Below, piece after piece: positions 32,301-43,076 of a stretch of DNA of 64,000 bases. Source of the DNA: Crambe crambe (Eukaryota; Porifera; Demospongiae; Poecilosclerida; Crambeidae); assembly GCA_963924555.1 (NCBI GenBank), contig OZ004585.1, forward strand, positions 819,488-883,487, written 5' to 3'. A program made the position numbers and the translations under genes. Below the pieces are notes generated by a model. The model was not told where the DNA came from, searched no databases, and saw only the letters and a list, made by a program, of their open reading frames with translations. Each line of letters opens with the position of its first letter. Positions within the stretch are counted from its first letter, which is position 1.

Positions 32301-35225
32301 CTTTCTATGTATGTAGCTGCCTGCCAGTTACACAGATCAGAAGCACAAATGAATTAGAGCCATTACTTATCAGCTCTAGAAATCATGTATAGGAATACTA
32401 GCTCGCTCGCTCACTGTCAAATGTTGCACATTGCCTTAGTATAGAGAAGAAGAATCCAGCGACTTACCTACTTGCCATCAGCAAACAAGTAGGTATTAAC
32501 TACAAGGAAAATCATACAGATCTAGTAAGAGTACCACAGTATACCTTTCTTAGACCAGTACTTAGGGCAGTACTTTTCCTGTATTTGCTTTGCTATTCCT
32601 GACTCATCCACGAAAGGGTCGTTAAGAACTGTGACCACAGATTCCCAGGATACTGGAATATTTGTATTCCCATCCAACCAATAACTCACAGTTGCCAGGA
32701 AACGTCTGGGAGTAGAGGGGTGATCACGTTCGAATGTTGCAAGTTTGTTTCTTTTGATGCCCAACTGGATGCCTATTTCAAACCATTTGGTTTGCACTTT
32801 AGCTAGTTCACTTAGCAGAGTCTTTACATCAATATCTATGAAAACAAAGATTAGATTTTAGAATACCCTTACAAAACTACTATTCCTACTTCACTCCTAG
32901 GCCTCCTAATTTCAATAGCTACACCCATTTAGGAGGCCTAGGAGTGAAGTAGTTTTTGCTCTGGGTACGGGTAAGGGGTTACTTGACTCACTTAGGGGGA
33001 GAGAAGTAAGATATAGGTGTGGTTATTAGGAGGGCTAGGAGTAATATTAATAGTAATAATGCAGCTAAACTTTATGGCTATCCCTACTTCAGTTTTTATT
33101 TAGAAGAAATTTTTTGCGCTCACTTGTACTTAGTACATGCAGGGAAATCAGCTGTTTACATACCACTAAGTGGTGGTCATTCACACTTGAGTAGCTTCAA
33201 ACCACATGTTGATATCCCTGCATACATTGTGCAGTGTTTCACATGTACTAAACACATAAGTTATATTTTGAGATATCAGGCGGACAACTTTCCAAAATAT
33301 TTTGCTATCTTGGTCATGGTTGTACTTAGGTTTTTTTTGTTGTTTTTTTGAATAGACCGTTGGAAAGCTCTCTAAAAAAGCTGCATTTTGGTGGTAAAAA
33401 AAGGTGGTATGAAGCCTAGAAGTTCGACGAAATATTTTCGAAATCACCAAAAAATTGTGGGTACCAACTCCCTTACATCTCCACAAAAAGTAAGGCACCA
33501 CTTAAGTAAAGGCATGAAAGATTGGAACCACAAATTTGGTAAACAAAAGTGAGATAGGGAAACTTACATTAGATCTTTTTCTTGATGGCTTCAAGGCTCT
33601 CATGTCAGTACTTATCTCCAGTTCTAATTAGACAAGTAAAATTACCAGCTTTCAAAAAAAATTTTTTTTTACTATCTGTGAAACTTTTATACCTCGAAAT
33701 ATACCCACCATAGCTATCCTTTTAATGACTTTCACTCTTTCGTATTTATAATTATGATTATGTTTTATTACACTTTTTTTTCCTTTTGTAGGCAAGGAAT
33801 CTTGTTGGATCTCTATACGTATGTACATTACATACCGTACGTGAAAGGAAAATGCTTAATAGTGAAACTGAAAACATGCAGCTGGACTCACTTGGTCTAT
33901 GTCTGCTTGCTATCTCTTCAGCTTCAGCAGTGTTATTCCCTCCAACAGGGTGTTCAACAGAATCGACCAGAGCCTTCCAAGTTGGTGGCTTAAAACAACT
34001 GGTAGGATAATTCCTCTTTAGCCACTCCGTAATCACTCTCCTCATAGCTGCTGCTGGACTCAAATGTTGCTCACAAATTTCCTCTAGCTTGCCATTTGGT
34101 ATATCGAGCCTCTCACCTATTCCCTCATAACGTGCCAGGACATTCTTCAGCTCATCCATTACTTCATTAATATCATCCAAATCTGCATTTGGGGGGGGGG
34201 GGGGGGGGGGGGGGGGATCAAAACAGTTATAGAAATTCTTGCCTATCACTTGGGCATGCTAAAATAGAAACTGAGTTTGGGACCCCATAAAAGTCCAATG
34301 GAAGTCTTCTAGCTCTACTTGTTATAGCTATAATGGGCAAAGAGATGGAAATCCATGGATGTTCATCTAAAGAACCCACAAGAGTGACACAGGTTTCACT
34401 ACAATAGTGAATTTTACAGAGAAGTACACTTACCTAAAATGGTGGCATCATCTGCATCAATACCTGCAAAAGAGATAGAGAGTAGTGATTGTCTGGTGCT
34501 TAATTTCACCACAAATCATTGTGTTAGGGTTTCTAACACAACCCAAGATACAACTCATGCAAAATAGATCTAGCTTTCTTGAAAACTCTTAACAGTGCTT
34601 GACTCCACTGGCACATGCCTCAAATACCCACTAAATTGAAGGAAAAAAATATTTACCAGGACCAGGGTTAGTTTCAACATCACCAGCCAATATCAATAAC
34701 AAGGAAGTCACCACTTGATGATCAGAATAGTGAACAGTCCTAAGAACTCTTCTTCTTTGATAACACTTCCAGTTGTCTCTAAGAGGTAAAATCATCATGG
34801 AAACATTTCCCCTTGCAATAGTGCAGCCATTTCGATGATTAGTACACATGGTACATGAGCAGTGTGGCCCATTACGAAAACGAGTCTTGGTCGTCCCTTC
34901 AGATTCAGTCACTGCAAGCTTCCACCACAATATAGTCAGCAAGAAGTACAAATAAAGCTCATATCTCAGGATTTCACCTACACACAACAGGAACAATAAT
35001 TACTAAACACAAAGAACCCATTCACACAAAATTAAAATTGCAAAATACATCATGTAATAAATCATGTAATAAATCTTTGATGCTGGAAGATACCATCATG
35101 TTGGATTGGTTGTTCTTCTGATAATTCATCACACAATGAACGACTAGTTCAAGACAAACTTGGAAAGAGACAGCAGCCAAAATTATTATACGCAAGTGTT
35201 GACAAGTGACCATCTTGGTTCTCAC
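23138..35225 (-). CDS. Gene B: 2A-like / triple Death / Roc-COR / Death protein
   Basis: Exons in coding order: 35192-35225 (start), 34657-34977 (2A-like), 34434-34463 (micro-exon), 33892-34182, 32545-32835 and 28724-29011 (Death domains), 27821-27868 (linker), 23910-25940 (Roc-COR), 23769-23833, 23666-23717, 23399-23606 and 23138-23345 (Death domain split by an intron). Phases match at every one of these joins. Extra linker exons may lie at 30.5-30.8 kb. If the 2A motif works, a short peptide of about 115 residues is released and a multi-domain cytosolic GTPase with four Death domains follows. Roc-COR proteins act as nucleotide switches and Death domains as oligomerisation adaptors, so an immune or cell-death signalling role is inferred. 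It could be two genes, split between 28.7 and 25.9 kb. Confidence 0.6.
23399..23606 (-). CDS. N-terminal half of the C-terminal Death domain, gene B
   Basis: The exon encodes a linker (LPPCVRPYLERQLDWGHEG) and then DLSKIAEHLTNWEEIASH, LELTPTDIYDIREKYQ and DKPPLQR. WEEIASHLELTPTDIYDI is a canonical helix 2-3 region of animal Death domains. It is 208 nt, phase 1 to 2, and the domain is completed by the next exon. Confidence 0.75.
23910..25940 (-). CDS. Roc-COR-like GTPase exon, gene B
   Basis: This single 2031-nt exon (677 codons, phase 1 both ends) encodes a P-loop GVAGSGKS after VVILLV, a Ser/Asn/Asp-rich insertion, the G3-like motif DTGGQPQFLQLLPAF, a G4-like VGTHHDE, and FPLNC in the G5 region. 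A COR-like part follows: a winged-helix segment (IPLAWFVLEQHIRQ), then LLLYLDGGCLPNGLF, CLYRNCVEFSIPGG and FECIEIHI. Order and spacing fit the ROCO class, although THHDE replaces the usual TKxD and no kinase or LRR is seen. The 5' boundary is set at CATGTTAG/AT because sequence further upstream belongs to a MITE. The longest frame runs 20 codons past it into that MITE and is not used. Confidence 0.8.
25975..26155. repeat. Palindromic MITE abutting the Roc-COR exon
   Basis: GGATGGAAATGGGATCAATC..ATATCCAGCCAACAATCCC is followed by its reverse complement, around ACGTTGGGTAGACGT. The left outer part (GAAATGAAAAAAATGTAGGG) reaches to within about 35 bp of the exon acceptor. The full-length relative is at 52030-52355; fragments are near 27610 and 61260-61480. 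Confidence 0.8.
26500..26935 (+). mobile_element. Ty3/Gypsy-like fossil fragment (broken)
   Basis: The right end encodes a stretch like the entry to a Ty3/Gypsy reverse transcriptase (SGAIEPSHSEWASPIVVA, then KKKNG). A charged helical region precedes it. The fragment is short and broken, with no LTRs or other domains recognised, and is clearly an old remnant. No matching copy was seen elsewhere in the window. Confidence 0.5.
27821..27868 (-). CDS. 48-nt linker exon, gene B
   Basis: The exon encodes ERCDTNSEQPPKEPAAG between CCATAG and GTGAGT, phase 1 both sides. It is nearly identical to 5433-5480, and flanking intron sequence (CCTGGTAAATT, CTAGCTATAATTAGCTAC) is shared as well, so the two belong to one duplicated module. 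Confidence 0.55.
28724..29011 (-). CDS. Death-domain exon 3, gene B
   Basis: This 288-nt exon (CTATAG acceptor, GTATAA donor, phase 1-1) reads LTKEVGTKYLHFGILL, then LEDQTGARISAIERE, then YRVFQEWLHGNGRQP, then SWVTLISVLEDIGLNVLA. This is the Death-domain pattern with the conserved W in helix 5 (SWxxLIxxLE). It is more diverged from the other modules than they are from each other, which suggests an older origin. Confidence 0.75.
29345..30185 (-). mobile_element. LINE reverse-transcriptase 3' remnant
   Basis: The minus strand reads QGDTLSLLLFLIAFNPIL, which fits RT block 4 (GxxQGDTLSPLLF), then further down SARPDIVFVGDNKEVFLLEF and LLSDLEAQGYAPKFLAMEIG. The latter is the C-terminal region seen after RT in some sponge and cnidarian LINE-type elements. 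Several stops and frame changes interrupt the frame, and the N-terminal RT and endonuclease are missing, so it is a dead 5'-truncated copy inside a gene B intron. Confidence 0.6.
30452..30830 (-). CDS. Linker exon region, gene B
   Basis: At about 30700-30830 the minus strand encodes SVSKPDDESDDGELSHKKK, an acidic/basic repeat also found at 60705-60830 (VSKPDESDDGEQKKR, VSKPDDESDDGS). At 30452-30534 lies a degenerate copy of the WHYKVPTKP exon of gene C. Whether these are spliced into gene B is unclear because the second one is out of frame. Confidence 0.35.
30840..32540. other. Intron or spacer with dispersed repeat
   Basis: A repeat at 31975-32230 (GGAGCTTACCGTTTCAGAAC, GCAAGCAGGTAAGTCGCTAG, then (TTC)n) recurs in reverse orientation at 52835-53030. 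A possible small exon at about 31270-31325 (ELVTSTYTSLEQSRGKSEN) has a weak relative at 33560-33620. Nothing else was recognised. Confidence 0.4.
32545..32835 (-). CDS. Death-domain exon 2, gene B
   Basis: The 291-nt exon (TTCATAG acceptor, GTATAC donor, phase 1-1) encodes DIDVKTLLSELAKVQ, then KWFEIGIQLGIKRNKLATF, then ERDHPSTPRRFLATV, then SWESVVTVLNDPFVD and IAKQIQEKY. WFEIGIQLGI..KL and SWESVVTVL fit helices 2-3 and 5 of a Death domain. It is the same length as the exon at 33892-34182, suggesting tandem exon duplication. Confidence 0.8.
32860..33500. repeat. MITE and dispersed repeat
   Basis: The first part (to about 33130) is the CCTATTCCTACTTCACTCCT family in palindromic arrangement. 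The second (33150-33480) is a repeat with GTGGTCATTCACACTTGAGTA, CATTTTGGTGGTAAAAAA and GTGGGTACCAACTCCC, whose relatives lie at 8480-8820, 35290-35625 and, with an additional inverted end, 63640-64000. Confidence 0.65.
33892..34182 (-). CDS. Death-domain exon 1, gene B
   Basis: This 291-nt exon, phase 1-1, encodes DLDDINEVMDELKNVL, then YEGIGERLDIPNGKLEEI, then VITEWLKRNYPTS, then PPTWKALVDSVEHP and AEAEEIASRH. It is the direct paralog of 6649-6939. Its acceptor follows a run of 26 C on the coding strand. It sits next after the micro-exon, so after 2A recoding this would be the first folded domain. Confidence 0.8.
34191..34216. repeat. Homopolymer G26
   Basis: Twenty-six G on the plus strand form a pure C polypyrimidine tract directly before the Death-domain acceptor (CAAATGCAG) on the minus strand. 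The homologous position in gene A has an interrupted C-rich tract. Confidence 0.95.
34434..34463 (-). CDS. 30-nt micro-exon, gene B
   Basis: The exon encodes GIDADDATILG with phase-1 boundaries (TTTGCAG acceptor, GTAAGT donor). It is the paralog of 7485-7514 and 62619-62648. Confidence 0.7.
   Translation of the reverse strand, partial: VLMQMMPPF
34657..34977 (-). CDS. 2A-like recoding exon, gene B
   Basis: Exactly 321 nt, phase 1-1, and nearly identical to the gene A exon: EILRYELYLYFLLTILWW, CSCTMCTNHRNGC, LLLILAGDVETNPGPG. Its donor is GTAAAT rather than GTGAGT. It marks the lower limit of the second copy of the 14-kb segment, so gene B's first exons share recent history with gene A while its downstream exons do not. 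Confidence 0.85.
35192..35225 (-). CDS. Candidate start exon, gene B
   Basis: ATG opens MRTKMVTCQHL with a GTATAA donor in phase 1, as in gene A. It fits the 2A exon without loss of frame. Confidence 0.45.
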
Positions 35226-38200
35226 TCAACTTAGAGCTCAACCATGATCAAGATATATTAGCTATAGCAAAACTATTTTGCAAAATTGTTCGCCTACACA
35301 ATGTAAAATCAACTGTATCAACATGTGGTTTGAAGCTACTCAAGTGTGAATGACCACCACTTAGTGGTATGCAGTGGTATGTAAACAGCTGAATTCCTGT
35401 GTTTGGCATGTAAGTGTATATATTTTGACGAACAATTTTCCATGCTATATATCTCGGTCATGGTTGGACTTAGGGTTTTTTTTGAATAGACCATTGGAAA
35501 GCTCTTTTAAAAAACTGCATTTTGGTGGTAAAAAAGGTTCTAGGGGCATGTATGAAGGCGCCTAGAAGTTCGACAAAATATTTTTGAAAACCATCGAAAT
35601 TGTGGGTACCAACCCCTTAAGAATTTGGGAACTTAGTAGGGGTAAACATTTTCTTCAGGCTTATGAGTTCCATTTTGATCCTTAAACTTTGAATCCTAGT
35701 AGTTCTTTGGAGTTACAGTAAATAAGGCAAAGCAGATTCAAAATGGCGAGTAATTAAGAATTTATTCAATTATTTCTGAGACTTCTGAGCTCTATGTTGG
35801 AGGATATAATCTACTATTCAAAAGAGAGCTCGAGTGTATGCAAAGGAAGCACAAAAAATACATATTAAATGTTGACATAATTAAATCATGTGCACATCAG
35901 GTAATAAAGCTTTGATGCTGGAAGGCACCATCATGTTGGATTTGTCTGCTGGTTATTCTATTGAGATTCTATTTTCACAAGTTTCAGTGATAATTCATTA
36001 CACAGGAGAAGAAATATGGTGAAGGTCACATGAGGGGGAGGGGGGAGGGATAGAACAGTTAAGTATTTATTATACCTGGACATAAGAAAGACTGTTGCTA
36101 GAAAGCAAACCAGTTTTTAGTTGGGCTTTGAAATTCAAACCTTTTCTAAATGTCCAAACAGGATGGGTTCAGTCATTTTTCCAGAGATCTACCCGTTCTA
36201 TTTGGGTCCACTCAAAACGTACAAACCTCAAAGAATGGCACCTTCAATAATGTACTGGAAGTCACCTACTCAATAATTGAGGATGTCCGACCTCCCCCCC
36301 CGAAGGTTACATGCATGAATTAATGAGTGTGAGGCCAGACTTCCCCTATAAAATCCAAAACCTTCCCCTTTCCCCAGATGAGAAGTCTAAATCTAATCTC
36401 ACTAGCCAGACTCCTTTTTCCCTCACTATACTTTGCACACACACTTGCTTGCATGTGCATGCAGAAGGGAGGAAGAAAGGAGTCTGGTGGTTTTCTGGAC
36501 CCTCTGGAATGTTAGTGGTCAGAGATGCATGTGATAAAAGGGCTGACAATCACAAGGATGGGGCGTGTCTCTTCCACATGGTAATCTGTGTAGCGCGCAA
36601 TGAGACCTTTTTCGAATAATTCGAGGCAGATCTCTTTGGTGTAGTGAGTACTGGCTATGCGAGACAAGTGAGTGCACAGCCCGCTTGTTCAGTGTGGAGG
36701 CAATAGATCAGTTTATTTTGCTAGGCAGTTGTTTGCTGACAATCAAATGATTGGATGACAACAAAATTGATGCTTACAAGATGAAGTCAAGCAGAGAGTA
36801 GCTGATGATAACCTAGTTTCTCTGTAGCTAGCTAGCACTTACTATAGTGTAGCCTCTGACATTGAAATAGCATGCCAAATTCGCGGAGAAGAATTTCATG
36901 TGACAATTTATAATGATTATGTGACTTATTTATAGCAAGGGATCTGATTGGTTCTGCCTACATTCCTGCAGGGATCCAGAAAGCCTATTTACACCAGACT
37001 CCTTTCTTTCTTTCTTCCTCCCTTCCTTCTGCGTGCGCGTGCAAGAAGTGTGTGTGCAAAGTATAGTGAGGGGAAAAGGAGTCTGGCTAGTGAGACTAGT
37101 CTAAATCCTGGATGATGTTATAGAAAGAAGAGTCAAGGTGTACAAATTAAGAGATACACTGCTAAAGGTCACAACAGAACTTCACATCACCATGTGAGTC
37201 ATGCTAAAACAACATGTCAAAGGTGTGTAAAAAGCATAAAAATTCTCATGAAAGAGAGAGAGAGCCGGCAAGCTGTTAGTCTGTAGTGTACTCTCTCCAC
37301 CAGCTAGTAAGAGACATTAATTTTAGTGACAGAAGTAGCTACAACAATTAAACTACAACTGACACTTCCACCCACTTTTAAGGTTACCATGGCAAATATC
37401 AAGTCATCATCACAAAAACATTAAGCAATTAAGATGGCACACTTCTCTACTTGTCATGTCAAGCTTAAATGAAGGAGCCACTTTAAGGTTACCATGGCAA
37501 ATATCAAGTCATCATCACAAAAACATTAAGCAATTGAGATGGCACACTTCTCTACTTGTCATGTCAAGCTCAAATGAAGGAGCCACATACACACATTAAT
37601 GGAGGGAAGGGTTTAGCAGCGAGATTTTTTTGGGGTGGGGTGGGGGGTCATGCTAAATCATGTAATCATGTGATTGGCACATTTACATGATTCTTTACCA
37701 GTTTGAGATCTCTTTTGTTGTTTTTGATAGTGTTATTCCCCTTAAATGTAACTGGGTGCAGTGGTTGATGTGCTAAGTGTGTGCAACACATTCAGTTCTC
37801 TTGATACACACTCCTAACTAAAGCAGCATTGGGACCACAACTGCATTAGTTACTAATGAGATAATGTTTCCTAACATGAACACTCTATCTAATATCTGTC
37901 TTTTCATTCCTGTTGGAACTTCATCTGCTGAGTACACAACATTGATGAAGATATCACTTCTGGAATCAAAATAGGAGACTTAATGATACTGGAATCACCA
38001 ACAAAAATTAGTATTGTGTGCTTCTAAGTTATTTCCAAGGGGGAGGGAGTGCTTCTAAACCCACATGTCTGGACTATAAACACAAAGACACTAGTGGTTC
38101 ACAACATGACAGGTGTATCCTAGTGATGTGGCTTGCCACACCTCTTTTTCTGGAAATTAAATACAGGCTAGCTGCATGCCATCTCCATGAAACATCACAG

Positions 38201-41200
38201 CTGCACTGAGCATGATAGGAATAATAAAGTGATCTGGCTAGCTGTTACTACACCAAGAGGATCTTGTACTGATTACCTAAAGACTCGTAGCCTGAGCACA
38301 GAAATGCAAATACAGTAACAATTGTCTTGCATCAGGCAGGGATAGGTGGTGGCCTTGAAGTATTTGTGGCTGGGGAACAATAAAATGTTTTCATAGTCCT
38401 ATTATTCTTAGCCACTAGCTATTCCAGAGCTACTGCCCATCTCTGTCTTATACTTGACAACTGCAAACTACTGTAGCATTTAACTCTTATGAGAGAGAGC
38501 TTGCAAGGGTTGAAAGGCTCTCAGTCTGTAGTATGTTAGATGAAGAGGCAGGCACAACAACCACTACTGACAGATCAGATACACTTGCCATGAAAACACT
38601 GTTATGATTATGGCAGATAACACCAATGTTCATCATCACACTCCCACTGAAAAAATAAAACACCCCTTAGATGCAAGCCTGAATCACAATAACTACTAGA
38701 GAGCCAAGTATTATGTTTGGGGTGGGTTCAGATCAAGAAGTATCTGCATGTGAGCAAGCCATTTCTCTATTGCAGCTGTGAGCATAGCAAGCACACATTA
38801 GGGAGTCAAATGGGATATTTGAGATGTATTGTACATTCTTACATTGCAGCTTTTTTCGTGATGACCTTGGGTAAACTGAGCATGCCATAATGCTTTGCAT
38901 TTCCCTATATAGTAGCTATACAACCATTAATGCAATACACGTTTGTTTATCAACAGTGAGGTGCTGCAGGTATGTCCATGGTAGCTATGAAACACTTTGA
39001 GATGAGGGAGGGTGGTGCTCCATCTGGGAAGAGGGGGAGGGGAAGGGGTTGAGGACCTGAGTGCTTCTAAAGTCCATTAGTGAAGACTATAAACACAAGG
39101 ACACTAGTGGTCACAACATGACATGTTAACAGTGCAGATGAGGATAGACCGTTTTTGTAATTAAAATGGGATATCACACCCCATTTTTGCAAGTAGTTGT
39201 ACCATCTACACACACACACACACACACGTGTTCTAGCTGACTACAAATCTCCAACTTTTTATCCTTAAGGGTGGTCTGACAACCCTGCCCATTATGGTTG
39301 CCAAGGAAGCCAATCTCCATAAAACTCCACAAACTACGATTTTTACCCAAAATATGGCAAGAGATAAAACACTATTTCTCATCAATCACTCAAATTCAGT
39401 AGCTGATTTTTGGTCAACTATTTTTTATCCCTATTCTCCACAAGCATTAATTTTGTTGATCCACTAGTTACTTTTTTTTATATTCACAATCATAACATTC
39501 ACAACACAGCTTGCTATTCCCTATGTAATTTTGCAGGAAAAATATTTGGCTTGTGTAATAATTTTTAATTGAACTCACAATATCTTGGTAGCTATAATAA
39601 TAATGAGTGCAAAAACTAAATAAAAAGTGAAGTAGGGATAATCATAAAATTTAGTTGCATTCCTATCACTCCTAGCCCTCCTAATTTCAATAACCACACC
39701 CATATATATCACCCAACTTAAAATCCCTACTCTTCACTCCCCCTTCAGCAATAAGTGAGTCAAGTGACCCTTTACCCATCACCAAACTCAAGAATCACAG
39801 CAATAATATTATTACAAAAACTACTATTCCTACTTCATTCCTAGGGGGAAATTGACATAAACCCTACATTGCTGCAAGGTGTAGCCAAAAAGGATAGTAT
39901 GGCAGCAGCAATGTAGGGTTTATGTCAATTTTATGACAGTTAGCAGAGCAGTCCATGCAGCGATGTAGGGTCAGTACATAGCCAGCACCTTGTTTCCGTA
40001 CTTTTTATAGTCATGTACTCAAGCCTACATCACTCTTTCATTTAGAAGAAATTTTTTTACTCTCATATCATTATGTAAGTGTTGATTTTCACCCCCTCAA
40101 CAGGTTCAATTTTACCAGTTTCAGGTGTGGATCATGACACAAGCAAGAACTCATTAAAACTCATAGATGCGAGGAAGAAGAAGTGACTGTTATGGTACAT
40201 TCGAATTCTATAGTAGTTTTATGTCAATAGACATTCTTTCATCTTGTCTATGCACATTACATTATCTGTTTGATTTAAGACAAAGGTGGGACTGCCCCCC
40301 ACCCCCCCCCCCCCCCCCCCCCAATGTAAAATTGTTTTCCAAATCACTCCAAGATAATTTTTTCCAGCTTTTATTACGTGATGCACATTCATTATTTATG
40401 CTACTTAATGGAGAGGGGAGGCATATCCTGTTTCACAGGGTCTCAGTCCTCCCTGTAAGCTTTACTCTCACTGTAACTGAAATAGTTTGAATCTCTTGCA
40501 CTAGCATCTAATACAGAGTCCATATCTTCACAGCTGCTGTGGAGAGATGACCTCAGAAACCAATGTGGTAGAGATAATAGTGGAATATGGTCAGACTTCA
40601 GGATAAGCTAAATCAAATTTGGTGAAGGTCACATGGGAGGGACAGTTAAGTGTTTAATAATTTTACCTGGGCACAAGAAAGATCTAGTAAGCTAGTTGCT
40701 AGAAAGCAAACCAGTTTTAGCTGGGCTTTGAAATTCAACCTTTTTTGAGCCTCCAAACAGGATGGGGATTAATTGGGTTCAGTCACTTCTCCAGAGATCA
40801 ATCTTTTGGGTTTGCTCAAAGCATACAAACCTTGAGGAATCCATGGCACCTTCAAAAATATACTGTGAATAAAAAGTGCCTACTCAATAATAATTGAGAA
40901 TGTCCAACCCAACCCCTCCCAAAGGTCACATAAATGAATGAGTGGAGGGAGGGGGCATCCATTACATAGTCCAGGCTGTATCCATCATTCCTACTAACAA
41001 CTTCTAGTAGCAGGACACTCAGAGAAGGTAGGGCAGTCCTGTCTCATGTAATGTTTGTGATTAAAGTACATGGCTGAGAGTTTTGTAGGCATGAAAACTT
41101 AAATTTGTGTCTTAAAAAAAGAACAACGTGGTATGGTGGGACTTCTACGTGGTATGGTGGGACTTCTACGCATCAGTATGGTTAGTCATTGGTCAGTCAA

Positions 41201-42171
41201 GGTTGATAAGAGGTAAGTCCTTTGATAAGGGGCTAAGCCACATCCCGAGGCTAAGCCACAGTTAAGTCAAGGCTATGTAAATTTTGGTTTTGCTGTTCTG
41301 GATTTGGTGTGTGCGAAAAATGCAGGGCTGGGTATGAGGCTATGTGCATGCGGTTTACTGCATAAAAGGATTTAACTGTGGCTTAGCCTCTTATCAAAGG
41401 ATTTAACTGTGGCTTAAATTTTGGTTTTGCTGTTCTGGATTTGGTGTGTGCGAAAAATGCAGGGCTGGGTATGAGGCTATGTGCATGTGGTTTTACTGCA
41501 TAAAAGGATTTAACTGTGGCTTAGCCTCTTATCAAAGGATTTAACTGTGGCTTTGTACTTGAAAGGAGGCTATGTAAATATTGGTTTTATTATATACTTG
41601 CAAGATCACTGTAAATGTGGCCATGGGCGGCTGCAGCTGTGGTCTAGGTAAAGCTTCCAAGAATACATCCATATTGTGTAAAAAAATTTTTCTCAAAAAT
41701 CCAATTTCTATTGGAATTGATTTGCCATGCACTAGTGCAAAGGGCATCTTTAGTACTGTACATGAATTAGTTTTTACAACAAATGTGGCATGATCCCATT
41801 TTGTAATCTCTGGCAGTTTCAGACAATGGTTTGTTTTTTCACACACAATTATTGATAAAGGGTCTGGCTCAAGACTAGTTTACACACTACAAGGTCCTGC
41901 ATGCTTAATAATAATATTTCCTCTGTGCAGACCAAGTGTAATTACTTTCCAGTATAGTCTCACAGTTATGAGCTGCCTGCCTGGTGGCTATACTAAATTC
42001 TGGAATGATAAGGCTCCTCTGCCAACAGGAAACAAGGAATATGCTAATCATTCTACCCAAATGTAGCCAAGTGAATTAGCTACCTGCAGCAGAAAAATTT
42101 CGCTTTGGTGCTAAACACTGTCACTTCTTTCTAGAATTACACTGTGACCAAAATTGGCCTGCTGTTTGGAA
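35226..42171. other. Gene-poor spacer, copy 2
   Basis: It has the same contents as 8427-15416: TIR element 36402-37103, tandem duplication 37374-37585, MITE pair 39605-39960, C21 run 40302-40322, tandem repeat 41215-41555 and a SWIM-like relic 41581-41793. No supported gene. Confidence 0.7.
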
Positions 42172-42949
42172 CTATCCTACCTTAGGTACATTATAGTTAG
42201 CTAGCTGGTAATTCACACCTGTGCTCAATAAATGCTCCATCTTGAGAGTGTATAAAAAGATGACAGCTATCAACAACCACCATAAGGTCAATATCAGAGG
42301 AATGAACCAGACATGGCGGGAAATGGTCGGGAAGCTTCTCTGCTTTGGCTTGTGTCCATGGAAACAGTAATACTGCCTCAGGTGCTGGACCCGAGACTTC
42401 CACAGGTCTGCCAGTTGAGACCTCAGCATCCTCCTAAAGTGATAAAGAGAGATCAAAACCAGAATACGTAAGCTTATGCTAGCTAGATCTTACCCGTGGA
42501 AGGCTTATCACTCCTTTTTCTCTTTCTTTAGTTGCTTAAAAGACTGACAACAAAACTTTGCACGAATCTGCCCACGATCACGAATATGTAGCCTCGTCCC
42601 CAGGCCCTCCCTTTTTACGCGTATACGACGAGGCTTACCTAGTACCTTTATGCGCATGCGTTCAAACCTTGAACTTTGAACTCAGTTCAGGGTGTGGAAG
42701 TGGAGATCAAGGATGAGTAAACAAGGAAAGAACCCACGTAACACCCGGGCTTCCTATGCTGTGCAAAGTAGTTCATGATGGACACTAATCTGGCGTAGCC
42801 ATTAGATGGACACCTGACACTCTGAAGTAAAATGCTATCATGAACACCTTCATTACAGAGTCAGCTACAACATGTATGGGGATGATCACGGGAACAATAT
42901 GGAAGGTCAGTATGAGAAAAAACAAAACCAGAGTGAACACCACACCTAC

Positions 42950-43076
42950 ACATGTAGTGTGTTTCCTTCCATTCGTAAAACCTGGGTGACCTCTGACCTC
43001 CTGGATGTAGGATCCACTGCCAGGCTGTTGCAGACGATCTCAGCCTCCTGATTACTACCAAAGGGAATACTCAACA
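42950..43076 (-). CDS. LAGE3: LAGE3/Pcc1-like exon, copy 2
   Basis: This is the second copy of the exon at 16196-16322: LSIPFGSNQEAEIV, then CNSLAVDPTSRRSEVTQV, then LRMEGNTLHY. It differs from copy 1 at a few residues, including Tyr to Cys in the helix and Gly to Arg in the turn. Gene completeness is unknown for both copies. Confidence 0.5.
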
